Positions 18,290 to 28,523 of a DNA stretch of 64,000 nt are shown piece by piece (position 1 is the first letter of the stretch; each line of letters begins with the position of its first letter). Made by a program: the position numbers and the translations under genes. The notes beneath the pieces were generated by a model. The model saw only the letters and a program-made list of their open reading frames with translations, ran no database searches and was not told where the DNA came from. The DNA comes from Brevundimonas sp. GTDB lineage: Bacteria > Pseudomonadota > Alphaproteobacteria > Caulobacterales > Caulobacteraceae. The stretch spans positions 119,860 to 183,859 of the forward strand of contig NZ_JAEMRO010000002.1 of the NCBI RefSeq assembly GCF_016463295.1, given 5' to 3'.

Positions 18290-18921
18290 CTTATGCTGTG
18301 AAGGAGACCTTCCTGACGGTGCAGGGCGAAGGCGGCCAAGCCGGCCGGCCGGCGGTCTTTCTGCGCTTCGCAGGCTGCAATCTCTGGAATGGACTGGAGC
18401 GCGACCTCGCCAGCGCCGTCTGTTCATTCTGCGACACGGACTTCGTGGGCACGGATGGCGACGGGGGCGGCAAGTTCGTGACCCCGGAGGCGCTGGCGGC
18501 TCATGTCGGATCGATGTGGCGAGGCCGCGAAGGCGATCCCAGGCTCGTCGTCTGCACGGGCGGGGAGCCCCTGCTGCAACTGGACAGGCCCCTGATCGCC
18601 GCCTTAAAAAACCAGGGCTTCGACATCGCCGTGGAGACCAACGGCACCATGGCTGCGCCGGAAGGGATCGACTGGATTTGCGTTAGCCCCAAGGCCGCGG
18701 CCCCTGTGACGCAGATCTCCGGTCAGGAGTTGAAGTTGGTCTATCCTCAAGCCTTGGCCATGCCTGAACGCTTTGAGGGGTTGGCCTTCGAGCAGTTCTG
18801 GTTGCAGCCGATGGACGGACCGGATCAGGCGGCCAACACCGCCGCCGCGCTGGACTACTGTCTCGCGCATCCGAGGTGGCGTCTCAGCATCCAGACCCAC
18901 AAATACATCGGGGTGCGCTAG
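18286..18921 (+). CDS. queE: 7-carboxy-7-deazaguanine synthase
   Basis: Radical SAM with CX14CX2C cluster CNLWNGLERDLASAVCSFC; TGGEPLLQLD; VETNGT; VSPK. Confidence 0.92.
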   Translation: MTYAVKETFLTVQGEGGQAGRPAVFLRFAGCNLWNGLERDLASAVCSFCDTDFVGTDGDGGGKFVTPEALAAHVGSMWRGREGDPRLVVCTGGEPLLQLDRPLIAALKNQGFDIAVETNGTMAAPEGIDWICVSPKAAAPVTQISGQELKLVYPQALAMPERFEGLAFEQFWLQPMDGPDQAANTAAALDYCLAHPRWRLSIQTHKYIGVR

Positions 18922-19147
18922 GCGGTTTCTGTGATCGCGGGGTGGCGCGGAACTCAGGTGAAGTTGTCCAGTCGCTGTACAAAATCGAACGAAGGGTTCG
19001 TGCCTTCGACGACGACATTTTGAACGCGGTAGGTCGCGATAGCGGCCTTTCAAGCGATCTGGACGTCTCGCTCAGCTTGGGTCGTGTGGGTAGTCAATAC
19101 ACGTCTCGCGCGATAGGCTGATTGCGTAGCGTCGGGGCAAGCGCTTC

Positions 19148-21481
19148 GTGAGTAAGCGCAGGGGGCATGAGGCGTTGAAGGGTTTCAGTGCGTCCACGGT
19201 CAAGTCGTGGTTCCAGTACCGGTGTGAGCGGAAGGTCAGATACGAGCTTTCAAGCGATGACGAACTGGCGGCTGTGCCGGTGCTCAAAGACATTCGCGAA
19301 GCCCCTTGGGCCAGACTCGGCAATGAGTTCGAAGATCGCGTGGTCCATCGCTTGGCGGCCGAAGCGTCAGTTCTGCAGCCGGCGCCAGGCGAGAAAGTCC
19401 TGTCCGAGCGACTGACGCTTGCCTTTCTGCGCGGCGAACGATCGGAGACCTACGCCGCCCAAGTCAATCTGAAGCCCAAAGGCGTTCCGCGTTTTCTGGA
19501 GGGCACCGGGTTAGAACTCAACCGCAACATCGCCGATCTCGTTCGGCGAGAAATCCTGCCCGACGGTCGTGCTTGCTTCACGATCATCGACATCAAGGCG
19601 ACCCGGCGCGCCACGGCTTTCCACAAGACCCAGATCGCCTTCTATGTGCGGGTGCTGGAAGAGCGGCTCGCCGAGATCCGCCTGGCCGCTCCCGCCACCC
19701 TGAACCGAGACGGGGAGGTCTGGCGTATCCCGGACAGCGGGACGGCCCAGGGCGATCGGGCGGAGCCGGAGGTCTTTGCCCTGCGTCCCTATCTGCGTCA
19801 GGTCGACGATTTCTGCAGCCAGACTCTGCCGGTGATCGCCCAGAAGCGTATCGGCCGCGGTCCGTCCGATCAGACCTTCCACCACCTGTATTTCAAATGC
19901 GAACAGTGCGCCTTCCGGGAACACTGCGTGCAATCGATTGCACCGGAGCTGGGCGCGGCGCGGGACGTGTCTGCGGTCCCCGGCGTTACCCACGAGTCCA
20001 AACGTGCGCTCAAAAGGATGGGAATCGAGACTGTCGGGGCGCTGTCGAAAGCCCACGGTCTGGCGAAGACTCCCGGTGCGGGATGGTCGCTGACCCGCAA
20101 TGCGTCGCGGCTGGTCGCCCGGGCGGCCGCCCTGTCGACCAACACCATCCAGCGCACCGAGGAGGAGCACAGCTTTCTCATGCCGCCGAGAGCCGATCTG
20201 CGGTTTCTGGTCTCGGTCGACTACGACCCCGTCGATGATCGGATCGCCGCCATCGGTTATCGCCGCATGGGTTCGGATGGAACGACCAGCGATGACATCC
20301 GCGTCCCCCAGACTGCGGAGCTCAAGGATGAAGCTGACGCCCTGGTGGGGGTCATGGGCCGGCTCATCACCGATCTGGCCGCCGTGGATCAAGCCAATCG
20401 CGAGGCGATGGACCGGGGCGACGAAGCCGCGCTCCAATATGCGCACATATTCTTCTACGAGCCTTCCGAAGCGTTGAGCCTGCAAAAGGCGGTCGGCCGT
20501 CATCTCGACGACCCTCGCGTCCGCGGTGCCCTCCTGCATCTGGTCCGGCTGTTTCCGCCCGAGGACATCGTTCCGGAGCCGGAGTTCAAAGGCGCGCACC
20601 ATCTGCCCGCCACCGCCGTCCGCAGTGTCGTGGAGCAACTCTACGCCTTGCCCGTCTCGGTCGCCTATGATCTGCGCCAGGTCAGCCAGGCGCTCGCCAC
20701 CGTCGGCGCCGCCGCGCCCTATGCGCCGGCGGACGGGTTCGAGCGGCCGTTTTCGTCTCTGTTGTCCATCGACGTCATCCGCGGGTTCCGGGAAGGCGTG
20801 GCCGGTGCGCCCGAAACGGCTGACATCGTCGCCGATGTCGCCGCCCGGCTTGGCGCCCTGCAGGCGGTGATCGCCTGGCTCTACGAACAGCATGCGGTCG
20901 CGGCCGCCGCCGGCGCGCCTATGCTGCGGCTGAATAAGCGGCCGTTCCTGTTCCACGAGACGTTTGATCCGCTCGATGCGGCGGACCTGGATGTTCTCAT
21001 CGCCTGCGAACTTCTGGAGAACCGGGCGGGCCTTCTTGAGGCGCTGGTCAACCTGGCCCAACCCGCCAGCAGACGCCGGGACGGTGGCCGCGCCATGGCG
21101 GGCCTCGAGTTGATGTCCATGGTCAACTACGGCCGCGACAAGCTGATGAGGTTCAGGATTCCGCCCGCCAGTCAGGACAGCGATCTCGGGCCCAACGATC
21201 TCAAACTGATCCTCACCGACGACCAGCCGGACCTGCGCCTGGATATGCTGCAGTGGCCCTTGGTGGAGTGTCGGATCCTCCAGCCGTCCCAGCAGGACCT
21301 AGCCTATCCCAACATCGTCAAGGTGATCGTACGAAAGGATGTCTTCGACGGGCCCCTCTTCCAGGACCTGCTCCGGACAACGCCGGCCAACGGCTGGCAT
21401 CTCGATCGGCATTTCATCGACTTCAACACAGACAAGGCCGCGCGCTTCCTGCGCCATCTGGCCGCGGGGCAGGCGGCATGA
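19148..21481 (+). CDS. RecB-like PD-(D/E)XK nuclease, TM0106-type, without its usual helicase half
   Basis: CFTIIDIKATRRATAFHKTQIAFYVRVLEE nuclease core; CEQCAFREHC Cys motif; helix-hairpin-like VPGVTHESKRALKRMGIETVGAL; RNase H-like VSVDYDPVDDRIAAIGYR. Confidence 0.75.
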   Translation: MSKRRGHEALKGFSASTVKSWFQYRCERKVRYELSSDDELAAVPVLKDIREAPWARLGNEFEDRVVHRLAAEASVLQPAPGEKVLSERLTLAFLRGERSETYAAQVNLKPKGVPRFLEGTGLELNRNIADLVRREILPDGRACFTIIDIKATRRATAFHKTQIAFYVRVLEERLAEIRLAAPATLNRDGEVWRIPDSGTAQGDRAEPEVFALRPYLRQVDDFCSQTLPVIAQKRIGRGPSDQTFHHLYFKCEQCAFREHCVQSIAPELGAARDVSAVPGVTHESKRALKRMGIETVGALSKAHGLAKTPGAGWSLTRNASRLVARAAALSTNTIQRTEEEHSFLMPPRADLRFLVSVDYDPVDDRIAAIGYRRMGSDGTTSDDIRVPQTAELKDEADALVGVMGRLITDLAAVDQANREAMDRGDEAALQYAHIFFYEPSEALSLQKAVGRHLDDPRVRGALLHLVRLFPPEDIVPEPEFKGAHHLPATAVRSVVEQLYALPVSVAYDLRQVSQALATVGAAAPYAPADGFERPFSSLLSIDVIRGFREGVAGAPETADIVADVAARLGALQAVIAWLYEQHAVAAAAGAPMLRLNKRPFLFHETFDPLDAADLDVLIACELLENRAGLLEALVNLAQPASRRRDGGRAMAGLELMSMVNYGRDKLMRFRIPPASQDSDLGPNDLKLILTDDQPDLRLDMLQWPLVECRILQPSQQDLAYPNIVKVIVRKDVFDGPLFQDLLRTTPANGWHLDRHFIDFNTDKAARFLRHLAAGQAA

Positions 21482-24400
21482 GCACGCGCGACTACATCCT
21501 GCGTTTTCTCAATCAGCCAGAGACCTTCGCCACCGGCGCGAGCGATCCGGAGGTCTGGCTTCAGGCGCTTCGCGAGGTCGCTGCGCCCCTCCTCAGAGAG
21601 GGCGGCGGGCCTGCGTTGCGACCCGCGCAGGTCACCGCTTGGGAGGGACTGGCTCCCACCCGCGCGGGTCTTGTGCTCGGCCCGCCCGGGACCGGCAAGA
21701 CGCACCTCCTGGCGTGGCTGATCGTCGGCTACATCCTGGCGCGGAGATCGGCCGGCCTGCCGGCGCGCGTGTTCGTCAGCGCCTTCACCCGCAACGCCAT
21801 AGGCAATCTTCTCGACAGCGTTGCCGCCCGGGTCGGACAGTTCGCGCCAGAGGCCTTCGACGTCCATTACCTGGGCGCAGCGCCTCCCGCGGGACTGTCG
21901 CAGCGCATCAAGCATCGGGCCTCGGTCGCCAAACAGGAGGGCGAGGCGGCCTTCGCGGACCTGGACGCCGAGGCGGTCGTGGTCGGCGCCTCGGTCTGGC
22001 AACTGCACCGCCTGCTTTCGCACAAGAAGGCGCCCGGCGACGGCGTCTTGGCTCCTCTGTTTGATCTTGTCTGTATCGACGAGGCGTCGCAACTGGTGCT
22101 CAGCCAAGGCCTGATGGCCCTTTCCGGACTGAAGCCCGATGGGCGGATCGTCGTCGCTGGTGATGACCGGCAACTACCCCCGATCCGTGCGGGCCGCGAC
22201 GTCGATGTCAGCGGACGTCAACTCGGAAGCTCTCTCTACGCCTTCCTGAAATCCGCGGGCGCGCCGGAGTTCGCCCTCGAAGAAACCTTCCGCCTCAACG
22301 GACCCCTCACGACCTTCCCGGAGAAGACCTTCTATCTCGGCAAATATCGATCGGCGGACGCCGTCCGGGACGCGCGTCTGGCCCTCAAACCCGACTGGCG
22401 TGAAGGACTTGAGCCGTGGGAAGCGCATGCGCTCGACCCCGATTGGCCCATCGCGGTTCTCGTCCATGACGGTCCGTCCGCTTCGAGCAGCAATCCGTTC
22501 GAAGCTTGGGCCAGCGCGCGGCTGCTGGAAAAGCTGGCCGAGCGTCTGGAGGATGTGACCGAGGCGGACGGGGCCTACAAGAGCGATCTCTGGCGTGAAC
22601 GGATCGCGGCGGTCAGTCCGCACCGCGCTCAGAACACAGCCATTCGAAACGCTTTGCCGGCGCCGTTGCGCGCCAACGCCTTCGTCGAAACCGTGGACCG
22701 GATCCAGGGCAAGGAGCGCGATGCGGTCGTTCTGTCCTACTGTGTTGCCGACACCGAGTTTGCCCTCGCCGAGGCGGACTTCATCTTCGCGCCCGAACGC
22801 CTCAACGTGGCCGTGACGCGAGCGCGTCACAAGCTGATCGTTCTGATCAGCCGCCGCCTGCTTGAGGCCTCGCCGGTCGACCAGGAACAGATGGACAAGG
22901 CCGAGGGCTTGCGCGAGTTCGTCTTCGACGCGGCACTCATGCGCGAAGTCGAGGTCGTCGACAACACCGGCGCCAAGGTCGACGTTCAGATCCGTCTTGT
23001 CGGCTTTGAAGACTCCGGAGACCTGATCGACCCGCCGGTCCAGGCGCCTGTTGCGCCGCCTTCGACCCAAGCCCTGACCGATGAGGACGAGCATCTCCTT
23101 CAGGCTGTGCGGGATGTCGCGCTCGCCAGCGCCTATGGCACGGCCGCGAGTTTTGCGCTCGAGAAGCGCCTCGGGCCAAAGTCCGTTCTGCCCGGTCTGA
23201 GCCGGTTGCAGGCCGGGGGTTACATCGACCTGTGGCAAGTCATTACGGCCAAGGCCAATTTCTGGAACGCGCGGCCGCTCGACCCGCCCCGCCGGATCTT
23301 CCCGGCCGACCATGAAACCGTCAAAGGCCGCGCTGAGGAGGTCATCAACCAGTCCAAGCGAAGCCGCAAGCCGCCCCTCTATGACGATGTTCGACGCCAG
23401 TTCGCCTGGGTGAACGTTGAGGGACGGGACGTCGTGCGGCCTTCATTCGATCGCCTGCGCGATGAAGGGCTGATCCAGTATTCGAGCGATGGCGAAAAGC
23501 TCAGGATCGAATGGACGGGCGTCGCCACCTTGGAGCCCTTGCCCGAACCGCCCGAAGCGCCGGCCCTGTCCGATGAAGATTTCGCGGTCCTGAACGCGCT
23601 CGAGACCCTGGAGGCCAAACGGATCAATTTCGGGGTCTTTGAAGGCTGGACCTCGGCGGCCACCCTGGCGGATGGCCAAGGCTTCAGTCGACCCCAAGCC
23701 CAGGCCGCGCTGGGTCGGCTCGCGGCGAACGGCTGGGTGCTGTTCGCCGGCGAGGGGCGCGTGCGTAGCCGGATGGCCGAACTCGCCCGCGAGGTCCGCT
23801 ATGTGAAGCAGCGGTTCGATCGGGATGATGCGGATAAGCGCCCCTTCCTGGTTCGCAGCCTGAAGGTGGAATTGCGAGATCGCAACAAGCCCCTCAGATC
23901 CGAACCGCTGGCGGCCGTGTTCGATGATCTGGCGGCGGAACTGGGCGGGACCCATGCCCAAGCCCTGATATCGCTTAAGGACGGCCTCATTGGGCTCTGG
24001 GGCCCGAAGGCGACCATCGCCGGCTTCCAGCGCCGCAGCCTAGAGGCGCTCAGTCGCGCCTGGGCGGGAGTCGGGACCGACGCCGTCGTCATCTCCGCAG
24101 ACACCGGGGCCGGCAAGACCGAGGCGGCGGCCCTTCCGTTGATCGCCGGCGCCGCGGCGGACCGTCTGGCTGGCGTCAAGGGCGTGCGAGCCGTGCTCGC
24201 CTATCCCCGGATCAGGCTCGCGACCAATCAGGCTCAGCGTCTCGTGCGCTATGCGGCCATTCTCTCACGCCAACCCGGAGCCCCCAGACTCACCGTCGGC
24301 ATGCAGTTCAAGGGCACGCCCAATCGGCTGGACGCCCTTCAGGACTGGGACAGAGACGAGGGCTGGCGGCTGTTGTCCGATCGCGAACTCGTCTTCCCCC

Positions 24401-27400
24401 TGTTCGGCTGCCCGGAGTGTGGTCAGACCCTCCATCTCCACAATGGGGGAGGGGACGCCGGCGCCGACCGACTGGCATGCGTGGCGTGCGACTGGTCGTT
24501 CGACGGCTGGATCGGCAGCAAAAATGGCCTGCGCGAGACGCCGCCGGCGCTGTTCATCATCACGACGGACTCGCTGCATCAGTGGATGCACAATCCGATC
24601 GCCGGCCGCCTGTTCGGAGATGATCCGGCGTACGCCCCGCCCCGGGCGGTCATGGCCGATGAGATCCACCTTTATTCCCATGTCCATGGCGCCCAGGTCG
24701 CGCTCGCGCTGCAGCGCCTGTCAGCGCGCGCCGCGATCAATGCGCCGGATGCCCCCGCCATGCTGATGGTCGGGATGAGCGCCACCTTGGGCGACCCTGC
24801 CGCCACCTGGGGCCGGCTCGCCGGGCGCGCCGAGGTTCTGTCGATCGCCGCCAGCGACAAGGAAAAGGAGATCAATCCGCGCGGCCGGGAGTATTTCTAC
24901 TTCATCCAGCCCGAGGTCGAGTCCCGCGGCGCGGACATCGCGGGCGCTTCCACCACGATCCAGAGCCTGATGTGCCTTGCCCATGGCATGAGGCGACGGA
25001 CCGACAGCGATGGCGGATTCCGCAGCGTGGTGTTCCTCGATTCAATCGACAAGGTTCGCCGCCTGCACGGCGACTACACCGACGCCGAGGACGGCAAGGA
25101 ACTCGCAAGCTACCGCACCCGAAAATATCCCGAAGATCCCGCGACCGGAGAACTCCCGACGCAGTGTTGCGGCGAGCCCTATGGGTGCGACCGGTTCCAG
25201 GGTGGCGAATGTTGGGTGTTCGCCGCGCAGGACACCGCCCAGATCGGTGCCCAGGGTTTGCGGCGACCCGGCCAACCGCTGAGCGTCATCGACAGGCCCG
25301 TCACCTCCGCCTCGACGGGACGGGTCGAGGACGCGATCAAGGCGGCCGACGTGGTCTTCGCCACCTCATCGCTGGAGGTCGGCTACGACGATCCGGATAT
25401 CACCCTCGTCTATCAACACTATGCGCCGCAGAATCTCGCCAGCTTCGTTCAACGCAAGGGGCGGGGAGGGCGCGGCAGCGATGACCGCCCCATCACGGCG
25501 GTGACCCTGTCCATCTATACGAGCCGCGATAGCTGGTGGTTCAAACGACCGTGGACCATGCTCGAGCCGACGGGCTTCAACAGCCCCCTCAACCCCGACA
25601 ATTTCTTCGTGCGACGCGGTCAGATCGTCTCGACCATCCTAGACGCCTTCGCGCGCTACGAGCGGCGTTTCGGCGGCTTCGATCCGAACACGCCGCCCCC
25701 GCCGGCGCTGGTCGAGGCCGAGGCGCTCGTTCGGCGCGTGTTCGGCGGCCCTGTCTGGGAGGGTTACGCGGCGGATCTGGGCGCGCTTTGGGCGCTGGCC
25801 CTCGCGCAGCGCAATGGCACAGCCAGGGGCTCCGGTCTGCCGCGTCTACGCGGCGAGCTCGACTGGGCGCCGGACCTTCTGTTCGATTCCATCAACCTGC
25901 CCCGACTGAACGTCATCCGCGCCGGTGAGGCCGAACCTCGCGCGGAGGACGTGTCTCTCGCCGCCGCCACCGTGTCGCCCGGCGGCGCCACGCGACGCTA
26001 TCACGCCGTCGAGGTCGACTGGCGCCCACCGGTGGCGGGGCAGGGGCCATGGTTGGCCGCGCAAGACTATGACTCTGCCCAGAGGCTGAGGCCTTTCGGT
26101 GATGATCCAAACGCCTGGCTTGAGCGTCTGCCAAGGGAGGCGAGAACCTTGTTGCCCGGCCTTGAGGCGGAGTATGTCCGGCCCCGGCAGATCACCCTGC
26201 AGCGCCTCGGTCAGGTGCATGGCGCGACTTGGATCGCCGACTTCGGGCTGGACGCGAGCGATAATCTCGTTCCGGCGCGTAATGCGCCGCAAAACCGGCA
26301 GATCGGCCACCAGTCTCATAGCCATCTGCGCGGCTTTCCTGTCCTGAAGCCGGCCGACGATGAGGCGAGACCGCTGTCCACCGGACGGCTCAAGCCCTGG
26401 GTCGAGGCCTTCAACGCCTTCCTCGGCGACGGCGTTGGCGGCAAAACGACGGGTCTCGGCTTGGCGCGGGTGTTCTGGGGCGCCGACGCCGAACTCGTTC
26501 TGACCGGCCCGCCCCGCGAAACCCTTCCGATCACCCAGGTCTTCACCTCGCCAGGCAAGGGGCCGACCCTGCACGGTTATCACGTGCAGACTGAGGGAGT
26601 TCGTTACCGTCTCGACGCCGGTCGGCTGGGCGATTTCCTCGACAGGGAAGCGGCCCGGCTGACGGTTGATGATCAGGCCCGCAAGCGCGTCGTGAGCGCC
26701 CTGGTCCGTTGGAAGGTGGAGAGCGGCGCCCAGTCGCTCGGGCTGAACATGTTCCAGATGCGCCGCGCCGGTGAGTTGATCTCTAGCGCCCTGGCCGACC
26801 CGGCCTATCTAGACCGGCTCAATCGGATCGCCTTCCTCTGGAACAAGGGCGATATCGCCTCCCTGTTCGAAGATGTGCGGGCGGATCTGCTGGCCTGTCA
26901 TCCGCTCCTGTCGCCCGAGCGCGTGGTCAAGGTGGCCGATGCCTTCTCTGACGACCGTCTCAAGCCGATCCTGTCAGAGGCGCTGCGGGCGGCGGGAGAT
27001 CGCGCCGAGATCAGGGCCTGGCTGCAGTCCGCCGTCGTTCACAGTCTAGCGCTCCGCTTGAAGGACAGCTTCGTTCACATCGGGCACGGAGATGATCGGC
27101 AGGTCCTCGTTCATGCCGCCCTGCCGCTGCAGTTCGGCGCCGACCTCGAGGGAGGCCGCGACATCATCATCTGTGAAGTTGGTAATCATGGAGACGGAAC
27201 GACCCGCGCCTTTGTCGGTCAGGCTGACGACGCCGCCAGCCATTGGCGTGACGGCTTCCTTGGTGATTGCCCGAATGCGACAGAGGACGCCGCGCTGGAT
27301 CGCCTCTTCTCTCTTCAGGAGCACCATGCCGGTTGGCGGGCGCTCGATCCGAACGACCCGGCCGCGCTCCAAACCTTGGCCGAACCTCTCGGCCTGGATC

Positions 27401-27831
27401 CGAACATGCCGCTGCCGGCCGGGGTCCTGAGGGTTCTGTTCGGGGTTGAAGCGGTCGGAAGCGAACGGTTCGATCTCTATGACCTGGCGTTCGCCGTGCG
27501 CGGCTCGAGCCTTTCATTGCAAGCTCGACTGGGGCGCCCGCCGACCGCCTGGGAGGCGACGAGCGTCGCCGTCCGCGGCGCCGAAACCCAGCCCGATTCT
27601 GTCCTGAACCATTTGCTGGCGGCCTATGGCGGGTTGGAGGAAGGGTTGCAAGAGGAGGGGCTCAGCGCGCGAGGCCGGCTGGCGGACCAGGTCTATCGCC
27701 TGAGCGCGCGCCTCTGCGTGGATGGTTGCCCGGCCTGCGTGCATCGGCCGAGCGACCTCATGAGCGAAGGCCTGATGGAAGCATCGACGAGCCGTGCGCT
27801 GCTGAGCCGCTTCCTCTGTGAAGAGGCCTAG
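21478..27831 (+). CDS. SF1 (Dna2/Upf1-type) helicase fused to DpdJ-like SF2/DUF1998-type helicase
   Basis: SF1: LGPPGTGKTH, LVCIDEASQL, VAGDDRQLPP, VDRIQGKERDAVVLS, LNVAVTRARHKL. SF2: ISADTGAGKTEAAALP, MADEIHLYS, VGMSATLG, TSSLEVGYDDPDITLVYQHYAPQNLASFVQRKGRGGRG. C-terminal CVDGCPACVHR. ATG overlaps upstream stop (ATGA). Confidence 0.85.
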   Translation: MSTRDYILRFLNQPETFATGASDPEVWLQALREVAAPLLREGGGPALRPAQVTAWEGLAPTRAGLVLGPPGTGKTHLLAWLIVGYILARRSAGLPARVFVSAFTRNAIGNLLDSVAARVGQFAPEAFDVHYLGAAPPAGLSQRIKHRASVAKQEGEAAFADLDAEAVVVGASVWQLHRLLSHKKAPGDGVLAPLFDLVCIDEASQLVLSQGLMALSGLKPDGRIVVAGDDRQLPPIRAGRDVDVSGRQLGSSLYAFLKSAGAPEFALEETFRLNGPLTTFPEKTFYLGKYRSADAVRDARLALKPDWREGLEPWEAHALDPDWPIAVLVHDGPSASSSNPFEAWASARLLEKLAERLEDVTEADGAYKSDLWRERIAAVSPHRAQNTAIRNALPAPLRANAFVETVDRIQGKERDAVVLSYCVADTEFALAEADFIFAPERLNVAVTRARHKLIVLISRRLLEASPVDQEQMDKAEGLREFVFDAALMREVEVVDNTGAKVDVQIRLVGFEDSGDLIDPPVQAPVAPPSTQALTDEDEHLLQAVRDVALASAYGTAASFALEKRLGPKSVLPGLSRLQAGGYIDLWQVITAKANFWNARPLDPPRRIFPADHETVKGRAEEVINQSKRSRKPPLYDDVRRQFAWVNVEGRDVVRPSFDRLRDEGLIQYSSDGEKLRIEWTGVATLEPLPEPPEAPALSDEDFAVLNALETLEAKRINFGVFEGWTSAATLADGQGFSRPQAQAALGRLAANGWVLFAGEGRVRSRMAELAREVRYVKQRFDRDDADKRPFLVRSLKVELRDRNKPLRSEPLAAVFDDLAAELGGTHAQALISLKDGLIGLWGPKATIAGFQRRSLEALSRAWAGVGTDAVVISADTGAGKTEAAALPLIAGAAADRLAGVKGVRAVLAYPRIRLATNQAQRLVRYAAILSRQPGAPRLTVGMQFKGTPNRLDALQDWDRDEGWRLLSDRELVFPLFGCPECGQTLHLHNGGGDAGADRLACVACDWSFDGWIGSKNGLRETPPALFIITTDSLHQWMHNPIAGRLFGDDPAYAPPRAVMADEIHLYSHVHGAQVALALQRLSARAAINAPDAPAMLMVGMSATLGDPAATWGRLAGRAEVLSIAASDKEKEINPRGREYFYFIQPEVESRGADIAGASTTIQSLMCLAHGMRRRTDSDGGFRSVVFLDSIDKVRRLHGDYTDAEDGKELASYRTRKYPEDPATGELPTQCCGEPYGCDRFQGGECWVFAAQDTAQIGAQGLRRPGQPLSVIDRPVTSASTGRVEDAIKAADVVFATSSLEVGYDDPDITLVYQHYAPQNLASFVQRKGRGGRGSDDRPITAVTLSIYTSRDSWWFKRPWTMLEPTGFNSPLNPDNFFVRRGQIVSTILDAFARYERRFGGFDPNTPPPPALVEAEALVRRVFGGPVWEGYAADLGALWALALAQRNGTARGSGLPRLRGELDWAPDLLFDSINLPRLNVIRAGEAEPRAEDVSLAAATVSPGGATRRYHAVEVDWRPPVAGQGPWLAAQDYDSAQRLRPFGDDPNAWLERLPREARTLLPGLEAEYVRPRQITLQRLGQVHGATWIADFGLDASDNLVPARNAPQNRQIGHQSHSHLRGFPVLKPADDEARPLSTGRLKPWVEAFNAFLGDGVGGKTTGLGLARVFWGADAELVLTGPPRETLPITQVFTSPGKGPTLHGYHVQTEGVRYRLDAGRLGDFLDREAARLTVDDQARKRVVSALVRWKVESGAQSLGLNMFQMRRAGELISSALADPAYLDRLNRIAFLWNKGDIASLFEDVRADLLACHPLLSPERVVKVADAFSDDRLKPILSEALRAAGDRAEIRAWLQSAVVHSLALRLKDSFVHIGHGDDRQVLVHAALPLQFGADLEGGRDIIICEVGNHGDGTTRAFVGQADDAASHWRDGFLGDCPNATEDAALDRLFSLQEHHAGWRALDPNDPAALQTLAEPLGLDPNMPLPAGVLRVLFGVEAVGSERFDLYDLAFAVRGSSLSLQARLGRPPTAWEATSVAVRGAETQPDSVLNHLLAAYGGLEEGLQEEGLSARGRLADQVYRLSARLCVDGCPACVHRPSDLMSEGLMEASTSRALLSRFLCEEA

Positions 27832-28523
27832 CCGCGGACGCGGAAAGCCGACAAGGCGCCCTTCTCCGTCAACCAGGCCATGACCTTGGGCGTGACCATG
27901 TCCAGGCTGGCTTCCTGGCGCGTGACCGCTTCAAGAAAGGTGTCGACTTCGGGTTCGTCGGTAAACGCCTGCATCGCGTCCAGGGTCTGGGCCCGCCTCA
28001 GGCGAAGCGCCGGCGCGCCTTCGGCAAGCTTCTCGGCCGACGGATCACCATTGGCGAGCGTCTGGGCGGCGGTGCTGATCTCGACCAGATCATGCCCGAT
28101 TGCCTCCGCCCCTGCGATCTTCGAAAGGAGGTGGCCGACAGCGGCCAAGTCCACGAAATCCTGCGCCACCAGTTGGGACCAGTGGTTTCTGAGCCGCTCG
28201 ATGACCTGCATCAGGGCGGAGCCGACCATAGGATAGTCCGCCGCGGCCGCCTCAAGTTCATCCGCCGTCTCGGCGTCCTCAAGGCTTTCGCCCACGCTCT
28301 GCGCCTTGGCGATCGCCCCCGACAACCTCTGGCGCAGGGCCGCGTCGTTCAGGCCGTCCAGGTCGTGCGCGCATTGAACAAGGCGCGCCAGCAAGAGCGC
28401 ATGACGGGGGGCCTGCTCGACGGGAACCCGGGCCTTATCAGCCGCTGCGCCAAAGGCTAGGCTCTTCTTGGAGCTAGCGATACGCGGTGCGAGGTCTTCG
28501 AGACGTTCAAGAGCGTCCGTCAT
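27828..28523 (-). CDS. DpdI-like protein (by position)
   Basis: 232-aa class ORF at the end of the dpdF-G-H operon; assigned from synteny only. Confidence 0.5.
   Translation of the reverse strand: MTDALERLEDLAPRIASSKKSLAFGAAADKARVPVEQAPRHALLLARLVQCAHDLDGLNDAALRQRLSGAIAKAQSVGESLEDAETADELEAAAADYPMVGSALMQVIERLRNHWSQLVAQDFVDLAAVGHLLSKIAGAEAIGHDLVEISTAAQTLANGDPSAEKLAEGAPALRLRRAQTLDAMQAFTDEPEVDTFLEAVTRQEASLDMVTPKVMAWLTEKGALSAFRVRG

Noticed and set aside
19511-21061. 516-aa minus-strand ORF
   Set aside because: Antisense shadow of the RecB-like nuclease gene; low-complexity Arg/Gly-rich composition typical of high-GC frames
21253-21477. N-terminal extension of the SF1-DpdJ ORF
   Set aside because: Overlaps the nuclease gene out of frame; ATG at 21478 with ATGA overlap is the likely start
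22174-23313. 379-aa minus-strand ORF
   Set aside because: Antisense to the SF1 helicase region, which has intact motifs on the plus strand
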